64,000 bases of DNA from Comamonadaceae bacterium OS-4. GTDB lineage: Bacteria > Pseudomonadota > Gammaproteobacteria > Burkholderiales > Burkholderiaceae_C. Shown one piece after another: positions 41,380 through 50,487 of the stretch. The position numbers and the translations under genes were made by a program. Numbering within the stretch: the first letter of the stretch is position 1; the number at the start of each line of letters is the position of its first letter. Below the pieces are notes generated by a model. The model worked only from the letters and a program-made list of their open reading frames with translations, was not told the DNA's origin and did no database searches. The stretch spans positions 2,812,501 to 2,876,500 of the forward strand of contig AP026970.1 of the NCBI GenBank assembly GCA_027924025.1, written 5' to 3'.

Positions 41380-44274
41380 TCAAGCAGTCGCAGGGGCGGG
41401 GTTGGTACCGTAGCCGCTGACTGCGGCGGGTTTGCCGCCACGGCGGATCGCCACTGCGCAGTACTTGAACTCCGGGATCTTGCCGAAGGGGTCCAGCGCG
41501 GCATTGGTCATTAGGTTGGCGGCTGCCTCGTAGTACGCGAAGGGCACGAACACCGCACCACGGGGCGTGCCGTCGTCACGCCGTACGTGGATGGCCACGT
41601 TGCCACGGCGTGAGGCGATGGTGATCACGTCGCCCGGCTGCAGGGACATGGCTTGCAAATCATCCCCACACATGGACGCGGTGGCCATGGGTTCGATAGC
41701 ATCGAGCACCGTGGCACGGCGCGTCATGCTGCCGGTGTGCCAGTGCTCCAGCTGGCGACCGGTGATCAGCACAAACGGGTACTCGGCGTCCGGTCGCTCA
41801 TTGGCCGGAATGATGTCCGCAGGCACCAGGTGCACGCGGCCGTCGTCGGTGGCGAATTTGTCGATGAACACCGTCGGGGAGCCGGGGTCTTCTGCGGTCA
41901 AGCAAGGGTAAGTTACGCTGGATTCACGTTGCAGGCGTTCCCAGGTGATGCCGGAGATGGCGGCATGCATGGCCTGGCGCATTTCTTCATACACCGCAGC
42001 CACGCCATCGCTTTCGCCGGCGTAGTTCCAGTTCAGGCCCATCCCCTTGGCAATCTGCTGCAGGATCCACAGGTCAGGCTTGGCCTGGCCGGGCGGGTTC
42101 ACCGCCTTCTTGCCCAGCTGCACCATGCGGTCGGTGTTGCTGACGGTGCCGTCCTTTTCAGGCCAGGCGGTCGCCGGCAACACCACGTCGGCCAGCCATG
42201 CGGTCTCCGTCATGAAAATGTCCTGCACCACCATGTGTTCCAGAGACGCGAGCGCGTGGCGTGCATGGTTCAGGTCAGGGTCGCTCATGGCGGGGTTCTC
42301 ACCCATGATGTACATGCCGCGCACCTTGTGCGGGTCGCTGTCATCGGCCAAGGCCTTGTGCATGATTTCCACCACGGTGTAGCCGGGCTGATCGTCGAGT
42401 TTGGTGTTCCAGAAGTCTTCAAACCAGGCGTGGGCCGCCTTGTTGGTGACGCGCTGGTAGTTGGGGAACATCATGGGGATCAGGCCCGCGTCAGACGCGC
42501 CCTGCACATTGTTCTGGCCACGCAGCGGGTGCAAGCCGGAACCCGGTTTGCCGATCTGGCCGGTCACAGTGACCAGCGCAATCAGGCAGCGCGCATTGTC
42601 CGTGCCGTGCACGTGCTGGCTCACGCCCATACCCCACAGAATCATGGCGCCCTTGGCCTTGGCAAATGCACGGGCCACTTCGCGCAGAGTTTGCGCGGGG
42701 ATGCCGCAAATCGGCTCCATGGCTTCGGGGCTGTAGCCCTTGACGTTTTCGCGCAGTGCCTCGAAGTTGCTGGCGCGCTTGGCAATGAAATCCTGGTCCG
42801 CCAAGCCTTCTTCAATCACCACATGGATCAAGGCATTGAGCATGGCCACATCGGTGTCGGGCTTGAACTGCAGGGTGCGCCAGGCATGTTTGCCGATGTC
42901 GGTGATGCGGGGGTCGGCCAACACAATCTTGGCGCCCTTCTTGGACGCGTTCTTCATCCAGGTAGCAGCCACCGGATGGTTGGCGGTAGGGTTGGAGCCG
43001 ATCACAAAGATCAGGTCCGAGTGCTCCACGTCATTGACCTGGTTGCTCACCGCGCCGGAGCCCACGCCTTCAAGCAGCGCTGCCACGCTGGAGGCGTGGC
43101 ACAGGCGTGTGCAATGGTCGACGTTATTGCTGCCGAAGCCGGTGCGCACCAGCTTCTGGAACAAGTAAGCTTCTTCGTTGCTGCCCTTGGCAGAGCCGAA
43201 ACCAGCCAGGGCCTTGTTGCCGTAGGTGTCGCGCAGGCCGCGCAACTTGCCGGTCGACAAGGCCAAGGCTTCTTCCCAAGTGGCCTCACGGAAGACCTCA
43301 GACCAATCGGACGAGTCGCGGTTCAAGTTATTGAGCATCTCCGGGTCTTTGGAGACACCCTCCTTACGGATCAGGGGCACGGTCAAGCGCTGGGGGCTGT
43401 GCGCATAGTCGAATCCGAAGCGGCCTTTGACGCACAGGCGGTTGTGGTTGGCAGGGCCATCGCGCCCATCCACACTCACGATGACATCGTCCTTGACGTT
43501 GTAGGTGAGCAAACAGCCTACACCGCAGAACGGGCATACCGAGTCGACTTTTTTGTCGACTACTTGGGTGCCGATATGGGACTTGGGCATGAGCGCGCCA
43601 GTCGGGCAGGCTTGTACGCATTCGCCGCAGGCCACGCAGGTGCTCTCAGCCATGGGGTCGTTCAGGTCGAACACAATCTCGGAATGGGCGCCCCGGTTGG
43701 CGTAGCCGATCACGTCATTGACCTGCTCCTCACGGCAGGCGCGCACACAGCGGTTGCACTGAATACAGGCATCCAGATTGACGGCCATGGCGGGGTGGGA
43801 CACATCCGCCTTGGGTTGCGCGCGGCGCAAGGCTTTGAGCTCGGGGCGCACAGACACATCCATGCGCGCGGCCCAGTCGCTCAACTCGCCGTGTTGCTGC
43901 TTGGCGTTAGGTGTGGCGTCTTCTGCATCGTTCCATTTGTAGCCCTCATCCGGCATGTCGGAGAGCAGCATTTCCAGCACCATCTTCTGGCTTTTGACGG
44001 CGCGCTCGCTTTGGGCCTGCACTTCCATGCCGGCAGTCGCACTGCGGCAGCAGCTGGGGGCCAGCGTGCGCTCGCCCTTGATCTCGACCACACAGGCGCG
44101 GCAGTTGCCGTCGGCGCGCAGGCCGTCTTTGTAGCAAAGGTGGGGGATACACACACCACTGCGTTCCGCCGCTTTCAAAATGGACTCGCCTTCAAAGGCT
44201 TCGACCGGTTTTCCGTCCAGATGGAAGGTAATTACCTGGGGCGTGAATTCAACGTGTTTGGCAGGGGCGTTCAT
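41380..44274 (-). CDS. fdsA: NAD-dependent formate dehydrogenase alpha subunit (Mo/W, Fe-S)
   Basis: Catalytic subunit oxidising formate to CO2, 964 residues. In order: an N-terminal 2Fe-2S domain (CIPHLCYKDGLRADGNCRAC), a histidine-cysteine linked cluster region, two 4Fe-4S motifs (CIQCNRCVRAC and CVACGECVQACPTG), the proximal 4Fe-4S motif CPFCGVGC, then the bis-MGD domains. Cys392 in HCTRLCHASSVAAL is the presumed metal ligand; it is cysteine, so this is not a selenoprotein. The C-terminal dinucleotide domain follows with GRQLEHWHTGSMTRRA. It is translated directly after fdsG-fdsB (TAA adjacent to ATG) and is followed by the FdsC-like gene. Confidence 0.95.
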   Translation of the reverse strand: MNAPAKHVEFTPQVITFHLDGKPVEAFEGESILKAAERSGVCIPHLCYKDGLRADGNCRACVVEIKGERTLAPSCCRSATAGMEVQAQSERAVKSQKMVLEMLLSDMPDEGYKWNDAEDATPNAKQQHGELSDWAARMDVSVRPELKALRRAQPKADVSHPAMAVNLDACIQCNRCVRACREEQVNDVIGYANRGAHSEIVFDLNDPMAESTCVACGECVQACPTGALMPKSHIGTQVVDKKVDSVCPFCGVGCLLTYNVKDDVIVSVDGRDGPANHNRLCVKGRFGFDYAHSPQRLTVPLIRKEGVSKDPEMLNNLNRDSSDWSEVFREATWEEALALSTGKLRGLRDTYGNKALAGFGSAKGSNEEAYLFQKLVRTGFGSNNVDHCTRLCHASSVAALLEGVGSGAVSNQVNDVEHSDLIFVIGSNPTANHPVAATWMKNASKKGAKIVLADPRITDIGKHAWRTLQFKPDTDVAMLNALIHVVIEEGLADQDFIAKRASNFEALRENVKGYSPEAMEPICGIPAQTLREVARAFAKAKGAMILWGMGVSQHVHGTDNARCLIALVTVTGQIGKPGSGLHPLRGQNNVQGASDAGLIPMMFPNYQRVTNKAAHAWFEDFWNTKLDDQPGYTVVEIMHKALADDSDPHKVRGMYIMGENPAMSDPDLNHARHALASLEHMVVQDIFMTETAWLADVVLPATAWPEKDGTVSNTDRMVQLGKKAVNPPGQAKPDLWILQQIAKGMGLNWNYAGESDGVAAVYEEMRQAMHAAISGITWERLQRESSVTYPCLTAEDPGSPTVFIDKFATDDGRVHLVPADIIPANERPDAEYPFVLITGRQLEHWHTGSMTRRATVLDAIEPMATASMCGDDLQAMSLQPGDVITIASRRGNVAIHVRRDDGTPRGAVFVPFAYYEAAANLMTNAALDPFGKIPEFKYCAVAIRRGGKPAAVSGYGTNPAPATA

Positions 44275-46077
44275 TTAGCTCACCTCGTGTGCAAAGTATT
44301 TCTGGACGCAACGCACCGGGTTCGGGGCCGCCTGGCCCAGACCGCAGATGGAGGCGTCGGTCATCACCACGTTCAAGTCTTCGAGTGTGGTGTTGTCCCA
44401 CACGGGCGATTCCATCAGCGTAGCGGCCTTGGCCGTGCCGACGCGGCAGGGGGTGCATTGACCACAACTCTCGTGGGCATAAAAACGCATCATGTTCAAA
44501 GCGGCATCGCGGGCCTTGTCGTGCTGGCTCAGCACGATGACCGCAGCGGATCCGATGAAGCCGCCATGAGGTTGTAAGGTATCAAAGTCGAGCGGCACAT
44601 GCGACAAGCTGGCCGGGAAAATGCCACCGGAAGCACCACCGGGCAGATAGGCATACAGCGTGTGCCCGTCGAGCATGCCGCCGCAGTATTCGTCCACCAG
44701 CTCTGCCACCGATATACCGGCGGGGGCCAGCTTCACGCCGGGGAACTTGACGCGACCGCTGACGCTGAAGGAGCGCAGGCCCTTGCGACCGTTGCGGCCG
44801 AAGCTGCTGAACCAGGAAGCGCCTTTTTCCACAATGTCGCGCACCCAGTACAGGGTCTCGAAGTTGTGCTCCAGGGTGGGGCGACCGAACAGGCCCACTT
44901 GAGCGATGTAGGGCGGGCGCATGCGGGGCTCGCCGCGCTTGCCCTCGATGCTTTCAATCATGGCGGACTCTTCGCCACAGATGTAGGCACCCGCGCCACG
45001 GCGCAGTTCAATGACCGGCAAGGGGCACGGCGGGTTGGCCTGCAGCTTGGCGATCTCGGTTTCCAGAATGGCACGGCAACCGTGGTACTCGTCGCGAAGG
45101 TAGATGTAGCAGGCGGTGGTGCCAACCACTTGGGCCGCCACCAACAGGCCTTCCAAGAAACGGTGCGGGTCGCGCTCGAGGTAGGTGCGGTCTTTAAACG
45201 TGCCGGGCTCGCCTTCGTCAATGTTCACGGCCATCAGGCGGGGTGCGGGCTGGTCGCGCACGATACGCCACTTGCGCCCTGCCGGGAAACCGGCTCCACC
45301 CAGACCGCGCAGGCCGGAATCTTCCATGGCCTTGATAACGGACTCGGCATCCTGGGTGCCCTGGCTCAGGGCGGCGGCCAGTGCGTAGCCTCCCTTGGCC
45401 TTGTACGTGTCGTATCCGGTGTAGCCGGGGGCTACTTGCACCGCATGGGGTTCCGGGGACACGGCGCGTTCCGCGTAAGCGGACGCTATAAATTCTGTAG
45501 CTTGCGTCGCAGACGGGTGACCGCCTTTGGCGTCTTTCACCAGTTGCGCAATCGATTCCACAGTCGCCCTGGGCACAGGGTGCTGATGCACCACCGCTGC
45601 AGGCGCCTGTTCGCAGCGGCCGATACACGGCGCCGGAATCACGCGAACATCTTCATTCCCCAATATGGAGGGCAGGCGCGCAAGCAGGTCCTTGGCGCCG
45701 GCCATCTCACAACTCAAACCATCACACACCCGCACCGTCAACTGCGGCACAGTTTCATCACCCCGCACCACTTCGAAGTGGTGATAAAAGGTGGCGACCT
45801 CATACACCTCGGCCATGGGAATGTTCATTTCCTTGGCGAGGGCTACCAGATGCCTGTCGTGCAAGCAACGGTAGGCGTCATTGAGCTTGTGCAGGTGTTC
45901 AATCAACAGGTCACGCCGGTGAGGCGCTGCGCCAATCAACGCCCGGACCTCCGCCAAAGAATCGTCATCGGCCTGACGGCCTTTGAGTTTGCTTTTGCGG
46001 CGGATGCGGTCCCGCATGTCTTCCACCGTAGCCAATGCCACTGTGGTGGTCTGCGGAGCGAGGCTGGATGCTGTCAT
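44275..46077 (-). CDS. fdsB: Fused gamma-beta subunit of NAD-dependent formate dehydrogenase (FdsG-FdsB)
   Basis: Takes electrons from FdsA to NAD. The 600-residue protein joins two modules normally separate in fds operons. An N-terminal NuoE/FdsG thioredoxin-like 2Fe-2S domain (cysteines in CDGLSC and CIGRC) reaches about residue 165. A NuoF/FdsB domain follows, with the NADH-site motif GLRGLGGAGFPAGRKW, the FMN region EGEPGTFKDR and the 4Fe-4S motif ESCGQCTPC. The linker (about 185-205) includes a translated interspersed repeat. Begins 27 nt after the OFA transporter gene and abuts fdsA. Confidence 0.93.
   Translation of the reverse strand: MTASSLAPQTTTVALATVEDMRDRIRRKSKLKGRQADDDSLAEVRALIGAAPHRRDLLIEHLHKLNDAYRCLHDRHLVALAKEMNIPMAEVYEVATFYHHFEVVRGDETVPQLTVRVCDGLSCEMAGAKDLLARLPSILGNEDVRVIPAPCIGRCEQAPAAVVHQHPVPRATVESIAQLVKDAKGGHPSATQATEFIASAYAERAVSPEPHAVQVAPGYTGYDTYKAKGGYALAAALSQGTQDAESVIKAMEDSGLRGLGGAGFPAGRKWRIVRDQPAPRLMAVNIDEGEPGTFKDRTYLERDPHRFLEGLLVAAQVVGTTACYIYLRDEYHGCRAILETEIAKLQANPPCPLPVIELRRGAGAYICGEESAMIESIEGKRGEPRMRPPYIAQVGLFGRPTLEHNFETLYWVRDIVEKGASWFSSFGRNGRKGLRSFSVSGRVKFPGVKLAPAGISVAELVDEYCGGMLDGHTLYAYLPGGASGGIFPASLSHVPLDFDTLQPHGGFIGSAAVIVLSQHDKARDAALNMMRFYAHESCGQCTPCRVGTAKAATLMESPVWDNTTLEDLNVVMTDASICGLGQAAPNPVRCVQKYFAHEVS
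45473..45501 (-). repeat. Interspersed comamonad repeat, copy in the FdsG-FdsB linker
   Basis: Minus-strand reading GCTACAGAATTTATAGCGTC then CGCTTACGC, close to the shared pattern. It encodes ATEFIASAYAE between the NuoE-like and NuoF-like modules. Confidence 0.5.
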
Positions 46078-46104
46078 GGCGTTCCTGTTGATATTCGTGA
46101 AAAA

Positions 46105-47733
46105 TTAAGCGAAGAACTTGGCTACGCTCAGCAAGGTGCGGTACACGCCCCATGCCAAAGGCAGGCCCACAGCTGCCCAGGCGAATGCCACCACCCACGC
46201 CGGGATCGTGTCTGCGCCACCAGTGCTGGTGCCGACTTCAGAAGCGGCAGCACGTTCGTGAGCCAGCTTCTTTTCAGCAGCCAACTCGGCATCGGTCATG
46301 AACCACTTGTTGTCCAGCGGACGCACCAGCAGGTTGCAGATCAGGCCCACCACCAACATGCCCACCAGGATGTACATGGTCTGGTTGTACACCTGCTCAC
46401 GCGGAATGCCCAGGCCAAGCTGGTATTCGCGCATGTAGTTCACCACCACAGGACCCAACACGCCGGCAGTCGCCCATGCAGTCAAAAGACGGCCATGGAT
46501 CGCGCCCACCATCTGGGTACCAAACAAGTCAGCAAGATACGCAGGCACTGTGGCGAAGCCGCCGCCATACATACTCAAAATCACACAGAAAGCACCCACG
46601 AAGAGCACGATACTGCCTGCGGCTGCGCTGCCGGGAACGCTGAAGTACATCAGGCCGCCCAGCACGAAAAACACGATGTAGGTGATCTTGCGACCCATCT
46701 TGTCGGACAGACTGGCCCAGAAGAAGCGTCCGCCGATGTTGAACAACGAAAGCAGCGCAGTGAAGCCAGCCGCCACGGTGGCAATCGCTGCCAACTGGGC
46801 TTTGTCGAGCTCGCCGAACTTGGCTTGCACACCGATCAAGCTGCCGCCGAACACCTCTTGCAACATGGGAGATGCCATGCCGATCACGCCGATACCAGCA
46901 CTCACGTTCATGCACAACACCATCCAGATGAGCCAGAACTGGGGAATGCCCCAGACCTTTTTCACGTGCACGTGTTTCTGGGTGATCATGGTGTTGTTCA
47001 CTTGCGCGGGTGGGGGCGTCCAGCCTGCGGGCTTCCAGCCGGTTTCAGGCACGCGGTAGCCGAAGGCACCTGCCATCATGAACACGAAGTAAATCAGCGC
47101 CATGACGACGAAGGTCTGCATCACGCCCATGTCGGTGGGGGTGGCAAAGTACTTCATCAAGTCAGCCGCAAGGGGCGAGCCGATCATGGCACCGCCACCA
47201 AAGCCCATGATCGCCATGCCGGTGGCCATGCCACGACGGTCCGGGAACCACTTGATCAGTGTGGACACGGGGGAGATGTACCCCAAGCCCAAACCGATGC
47301 CGCCAATGACACCGGAGCCCAACAGCATGAGCCAGAACTGGTGGGTGTAGATACCGAGGGCGGAAATCAACATACCGCCGCACCAGCACACCGCCGACAC
47401 CACACCGGCTTTGCGGGGGCCCGAACGCTCTAGCCAACCGCCCCAGATCGCAGCGCTGGAGCCCAGCAATACGAAGAACAGGGTGTACATCCAACCGAGA
47501 GTGGAGATTTGCCAGTCGCAGTTGGTGGTGAAGAGCTGCGCCCAAAAACCTACTTCGGGGCCGCACTTGATGGCTTCTTTGATGCCCAGCGCTTTGGAGA
47601 GCGGCAACCAGAACACGGAAAAGCCATAGGCCATGCCGATGCACAGGTGAATAGCGAGAGCGGCAGGTGGTACCAGCCAACGATTAAAGCCGGGACCAGC
47701 GATGATCCGTTCCTTGTCGAGAATTCCAGACAT
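46105..47733 (-). CDS. OFA-family MFS transporter (oxalate/formate antiporter type)
   Basis: A 542-residue major facilitator protein with 12 helices and an extra insertion. Family features: NRWLVPPAALAIHLCIGMAY in helix 1, GGIGLGLGYISPVSTLIKWF, and a cytoplasmic stretch with PDRRGMATGMAIMGFGGGAM. OFA proteins move formate, oxalate or related acids, and its position as first gene of the formate dehydrogenase operon makes formate or oxalate import the most likely role. Just upstream (47759-47797) is an ACACTG...CAGTGT inverted repeat that may be a regulator site. Confidence 0.88.
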   Translation of the reverse strand: MSGILDKERIIAGPGFNRWLVPPAALAIHLCIGMAYGFSVFWLPLSKALGIKEAIKCGPEVGFWAQLFTTNCDWQISTLGWMYTLFFVLLGSSAAIWGGWLERSGPRKAGVVSAVCWCGGMLISALGIYTHQFWLMLLGSGVIGGIGLGLGYISPVSTLIKWFPDRRGMATGMAIMGFGGGAMIGSPLAADLMKYFATPTDMGVMQTFVVMALIYFVFMMAGAFGYRVPETGWKPAGWTPPPAQVNNTMITQKHVHVKKVWGIPQFWLIWMVLCMNVSAGIGVIGMASPMLQEVFGGSLIGVQAKFGELDKAQLAAIATVAAGFTALLSLFNIGGRFFWASLSDKMGRKITYIVFFVLGGLMYFSVPGSAAAGSIVLFVGAFCVILSMYGGGFATVPAYLADLFGTQMVGAIHGRLLTAWATAGVLGPVVVNYMREYQLGLGIPREQVYNQTMYILVGMLVVGLICNLLVRPLDNKWFMTDAELAAEKKLAHERAAASEVGTSTGGADTIPAWVVAFAWAAVGLPLAWGVYRTLLSVAKFFA

Positions 47734-47852
47734 TAAGTCTCCTTTGGGATTTATAGAAACACTGGCTCACCGCTGTCCAACGGGGCGAGCGCAGTGTCAC
47801 CGCTCAAGCCGGATGAGTCCAATGGATTCATCACATGCATTGATTCAAAAAA

Positions 47853-47874
47853 TAAATGCTGCCATGCAGCATTT
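47853..47874 (-). terminator. Terminator overlapping the chemoreceptor stop codon
   Basis: AAATGCTG (47854-47861) and CAGCATTT (47867-47874) form the stem; on the minus strand it is followed by ATTTTTTGA. The stop codon of the chemoreceptor lies in the stem. Confidence 0.75.
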
Positions 47875-49414
47875 ACGCTGGGGTTTTGAACGTGTTGACG
47901 GCATCCGTCAATGTGTGGGATTGGTCCCGCATGCGCATGGCGGCAGCGGCGGCCTCTTCGACCAGTGCGGCGTTTTGCTGCGTCATCTGGTCGATTTCCG
48001 AAATGCTCCGGTTCACGCTTTCGATGCCGGCACTCTGCTCCTGGCTGGCATGGGCGATGCCTTCGATATAGCGAACCACCTCGGAGATGGAGGAAGTGAT
48101 TTCCTCCATGGACTCGCGGGTCTTTTCTACAAGCTGGCTGCCTGCGGATACGTTGCTGACCGAGGCGGCAATCAGGTCCTTGATTTCGTGGGCCGCGGTG
48201 GACGAGCGCTTGGCGAGGTTGCGGACCTCTGAGGCCACGACGGCAAACCCGCGCCCTTGTTCGCCCGCGCGAGCCGCTTCGACTGCCGCGTTCAGGGCCA
48301 GGATGTTGGTTTGAAAAGCGATGCCTTCGATCAAGGCAATGATGTCGTTGATCTTGTTGGCACTGGTGGATATCTGCCCCATGGTGCTCACCACATCCTG
48401 CACCACCTGGCTGCCGCTGCTGGCAACGCCCGCCACGCTGGTGACCAACTGGTTGACTTTATGGGTCTGCTCTGCCGTCTGGGCCACGGTGCTGGTGAGT
48501 TGATGCACCGCACTGGCGGCGGCGTTCACCTCGCCAGCTTGCTTTTCGGTGCGGTTGGCCAGATCGACATTGCCATCGGCGATTTCATTGGTGCCCATGG
48601 CCACCACATCAGAGGCATTGCGCACTTTGCCGATCAGCAGGGTCAACCCCACGTTGATGCTGTTCATGGCCATCAGCACTTGCCCGATGTCGTCGCTGGT
48701 GCCCACATGGACCTGCCGTGTCAGATCGCCCGAGGCCATACGCTGCGAGGCGGAGTGGCCTGCCTTCAAGGGCTGGGCCACGTAGTGATTCATCAGGCTG
48801 TAGGTAGTCACCCACAGCAGCGCGAGCATGAAGCCGCTCATGCCTGTTTCCTGGAGATTTCCGAGCTGGCCGTTGGCCGCTAGGTACAGCAGCTCCACCC
48901 CACCGTAGACCGCCGAAACACGCCAGGCCATGGAGGCTGCCAGCCCCATGCCCGGAGACGATGTCACATCCAGGCCGACGAACAAAACGCCAATCACCTG
49001 CCCTTGGCCGTCCCTGATTGGCTCGTAGCGGGTGAGGTATTGCTTGCCGAACACGATCGCATAGCCCACGTGGGAGCGGCCTTGCAGCACATCGGTATAC
49101 GCCGGCTGCGAGCGGTCCAGCGGGGTGCCGATGGCGCGCTCACCATCCTGTTTGCGAATCGAGGTTGTGACACGGAAAAAGTCGCTGCCATCCCTTGCAA
49201 ACACCGTGGCGACCAGGCCGGTCGCGCGGGTGAATTCATCGGCCAGCGCGAAGTCCATGTTGAGGGTGCGAGCCCCGTTGCGCAGCGCTGGCGTGGAGCG
49301 CCCTTGCACATCGATCCGCGCATGCGGGTCCAGCGAGAAGCTGCCGCTAAGGCTCGCAGCAAACTTTCGGGCAGCGGCATTGACACGCCGCTGGGGGCCA
49401 TTGAACAAGCGCAT
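47873..49414 (-). CDS. Methyl-accepting chemotaxis protein with Cache-like sensor
   Basis: A 513-residue receptor starting at ATG 49414. Residues about 50-160 resemble a Cache_3-Cache_2 sensor ([20 protein letters not shown], then [20 protein letters not shown]). One hydrophobic region around 195-225 is the only clear membrane segment, followed by a HAMP-like stretch and the signalling hairpin ([20 protein letters not shown], with [20 protein letters not shown]). The N-terminal membrane helix normal for Cache receptors is missing. A perfect FNR-type site lies 96 nt upstream, so expression may follow oxygen. Confidence 0.88.
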   Translation of the reverse strand: MRLFNGPQRRVNAAARKFAASLSGSFSLDPHARIDVQGRSTPALRNGARTLNMDFALADEFTRATGLVATVFARDGSDFFRVTTSIRKQDGERAIGTPLDRSQPAYTDVLQGRSHVGYAIVFGKQYLTRYEPIRDGQGQVIGVLFVGLDVTSSPGMGLAASMAWRVSAVYGGVELLYLAANGQLGNLQETGMSGFMLALLWVTTYSLMNHYVAQPLKAGHSASQRMASGDLTRQVHVGTSDDIGQVLMAMNSINVGLTLLIGKVRNASDVVAMGTNEIADGNVDLANRTEKQAGEVNAAASAVHQLTSTVAQTAEQTHKVNQLVTSVAGVASSGSQVVQDVVSTMGQISTSANKINDIIALIEGIAFQTNILALNAAVEAARAGEQGRGFAVVASEVRNLAKRSSTAAHEIKDLIAASVSNVSAGSQLVEKTRESMEEITSSISEVVRYIEGIAHASQEQSAGIESVNRSISEIDQMTQQNAALVEEAAAAAMRMRDQSHTLTDAVNTFKTPA

Positions 49415-49509
49415 GGGAGTCACTCTCTGTGATTGCAATGGCCGGTCCAACACCCAATAGCCCTGCAAGTTTTACGACTTTACAAATCACAGTTTGTACA
49501 CCAATTTCC

Positions 49510-49523
49510 TTGATTTAAATCAA
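49510..49523. promoter_or_regulatory. FNR/Anr-type box TTGAT-TTAA-ATCAA
   Basis: A perfect 14-bp palindrome matching the FNR consensus TTGAT-N4-ATCAA, in the AT-rich gap between the LysR gene end and the chemoreceptor start (96 nt before ATG 49414). It probably controls the chemoreceptor, as the LysR gene ends here. Confidence 0.7.
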
Positions 49524-49524
49524 A

Positions 49525-50472
49525 TTAATAGGCGGTTAAAAGTCCCGTGTGTGTCGCCACATGGCGCAGCCAAGCACTGTCTTGCGCCAGTTGCAACGCC
49601 GCTTCCATGGCCCGTGACGGCCGCACCGCCGTCTGCGCCATGAAGCTGATGGGGGTAAGCACTTGAGGGCTCACCAAAGGCACTGCTTCCAACTCCCGGT
49701 AGCCGCGAACTGTAGACACGAGCGCGCCGGGCATGACGCTGCACACCTGGCCTGCCACCACGCTGAGGGCCATGGTCAAGATGGAGTTGGTTTCCATCAC
49801 CACCTTGGGGCTGCAGCCCGCCGCCGCAAACGAGGCATCCACAATGGTGCGGTTGTGCATTTCGGGGGTCAACAGGCACAACGAAACCTCAGACGCCTGC
49901 AACCAGGATTCTGGCGCCGTGATCTGCAATTCGACCGCATGCGGCGTCCGGGATTTTCGTAACAAAAAGTAGTGTTCGTTGTATTGCGGATACGCCGTGA
50001 GCTGCACCGCCCGCAAATCCATGCGCTCGGTGTAACCCAGCGCCAAGTCGATGGACAGGCTTTCCAGCCGCTTTTCGAGCTCGGTGGAACTGAGCGATAG
50101 CACCACCGGCATCAGCTCCGGGTGCCGGGCATGGAGCATCGCTGCAAACCGCGCCGCAATAGGCACCGCCGTCGGCACGGCCCCCACCACAAAACGACCC
50201 GTGGGTTGATCGACGGTGCTACGCAAGGACTGGGCAAGTACCTTGTGCTCGTGCAACATGCGGCGGGCGGAGTCCAGCACTTTGTCGCCCTCGGGCGTGA
50301 ACCCCACAAAGGTTCGGCCGCGGCGCACGATGACTACTGCGAACTCCTCTTCCAACGCCCTCAGGGCATTGGAGAGTGCGGGCTGGGTGATGTGGCAGGC
50401 CTGTGCAGCCCGCGCGAAATGCCGGTGCTCATCCAGAGCCACCAGATAGCGCAGGGACGAAAGCAGATTCAT
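49525..50472 (-). CDS. LysR-family transcriptional regulator
   Basis: A 315-residue LysR regulator. The N-terminal winged helix is typical (FARAAQACHITQPALSNALRALEEEF), and the rest is a periplasmic-binding-protein-like effector domain. It starts 15 nt after the Mrp gene, so the two are probably cotranscribed. Being near the formate cluster it is a candidate regulator (in Cupriavidus an FdsR regulator of this family controls fds), but the chemoreceptor gene lies between. The effector is unknown. Confidence 0.88.
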   Translation of the reverse strand: MNLLSSLRYLVALDEHRHFARAAQACHITQPALSNALRALEEEFAVVIVRRGRTFVGFTPEGDKVLDSARRMLHEHKVLAQSLRSTVDQPTGRFVVGAVPTAVPIAARFAAMLHARHPELMPVVLSLSSTELEKRLESLSIDLALGYTERMDLRAVQLTAYPQYNEHYFLLRKSRTPHAVELQITAPESWLQASEVSLCLLTPEMHNRTIVDASFAAAGCSPKVVMETNSILTMALSVVAGQVCSVMPGALVSTVRGYRELEAVPLVSPQVLTPISFMAQTAVRPSRAMEAALQLAQDSAWLRHVATHTGLLTAY

Positions 50473-50487
50473 GCCGACGCCGCGCTA

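Noticed and set aside
43090-43110. Selenocysteine in FdsA or the YdeP-type protein
   Set aside because: The ligand codon in FdsA is TGC (Cys392), and neither gene has an in-frame TGA.
41653-44577. 974-codon open frame on the plus strand opposite fdsA
   Set aside because: It is the mirror of a high-GC gene with strong Fe-S and Moco motifs on the minus strand; its translation is histidine/valine-rich with no family pattern.
44599-47433. 944-codon open frame on the plus strand opposite fdsG-fdsB and the OFA transporter
   Set aside because: It spans two real genes and their spacer, with no ribosome site or recognisable domain; a GC-bias shadow.
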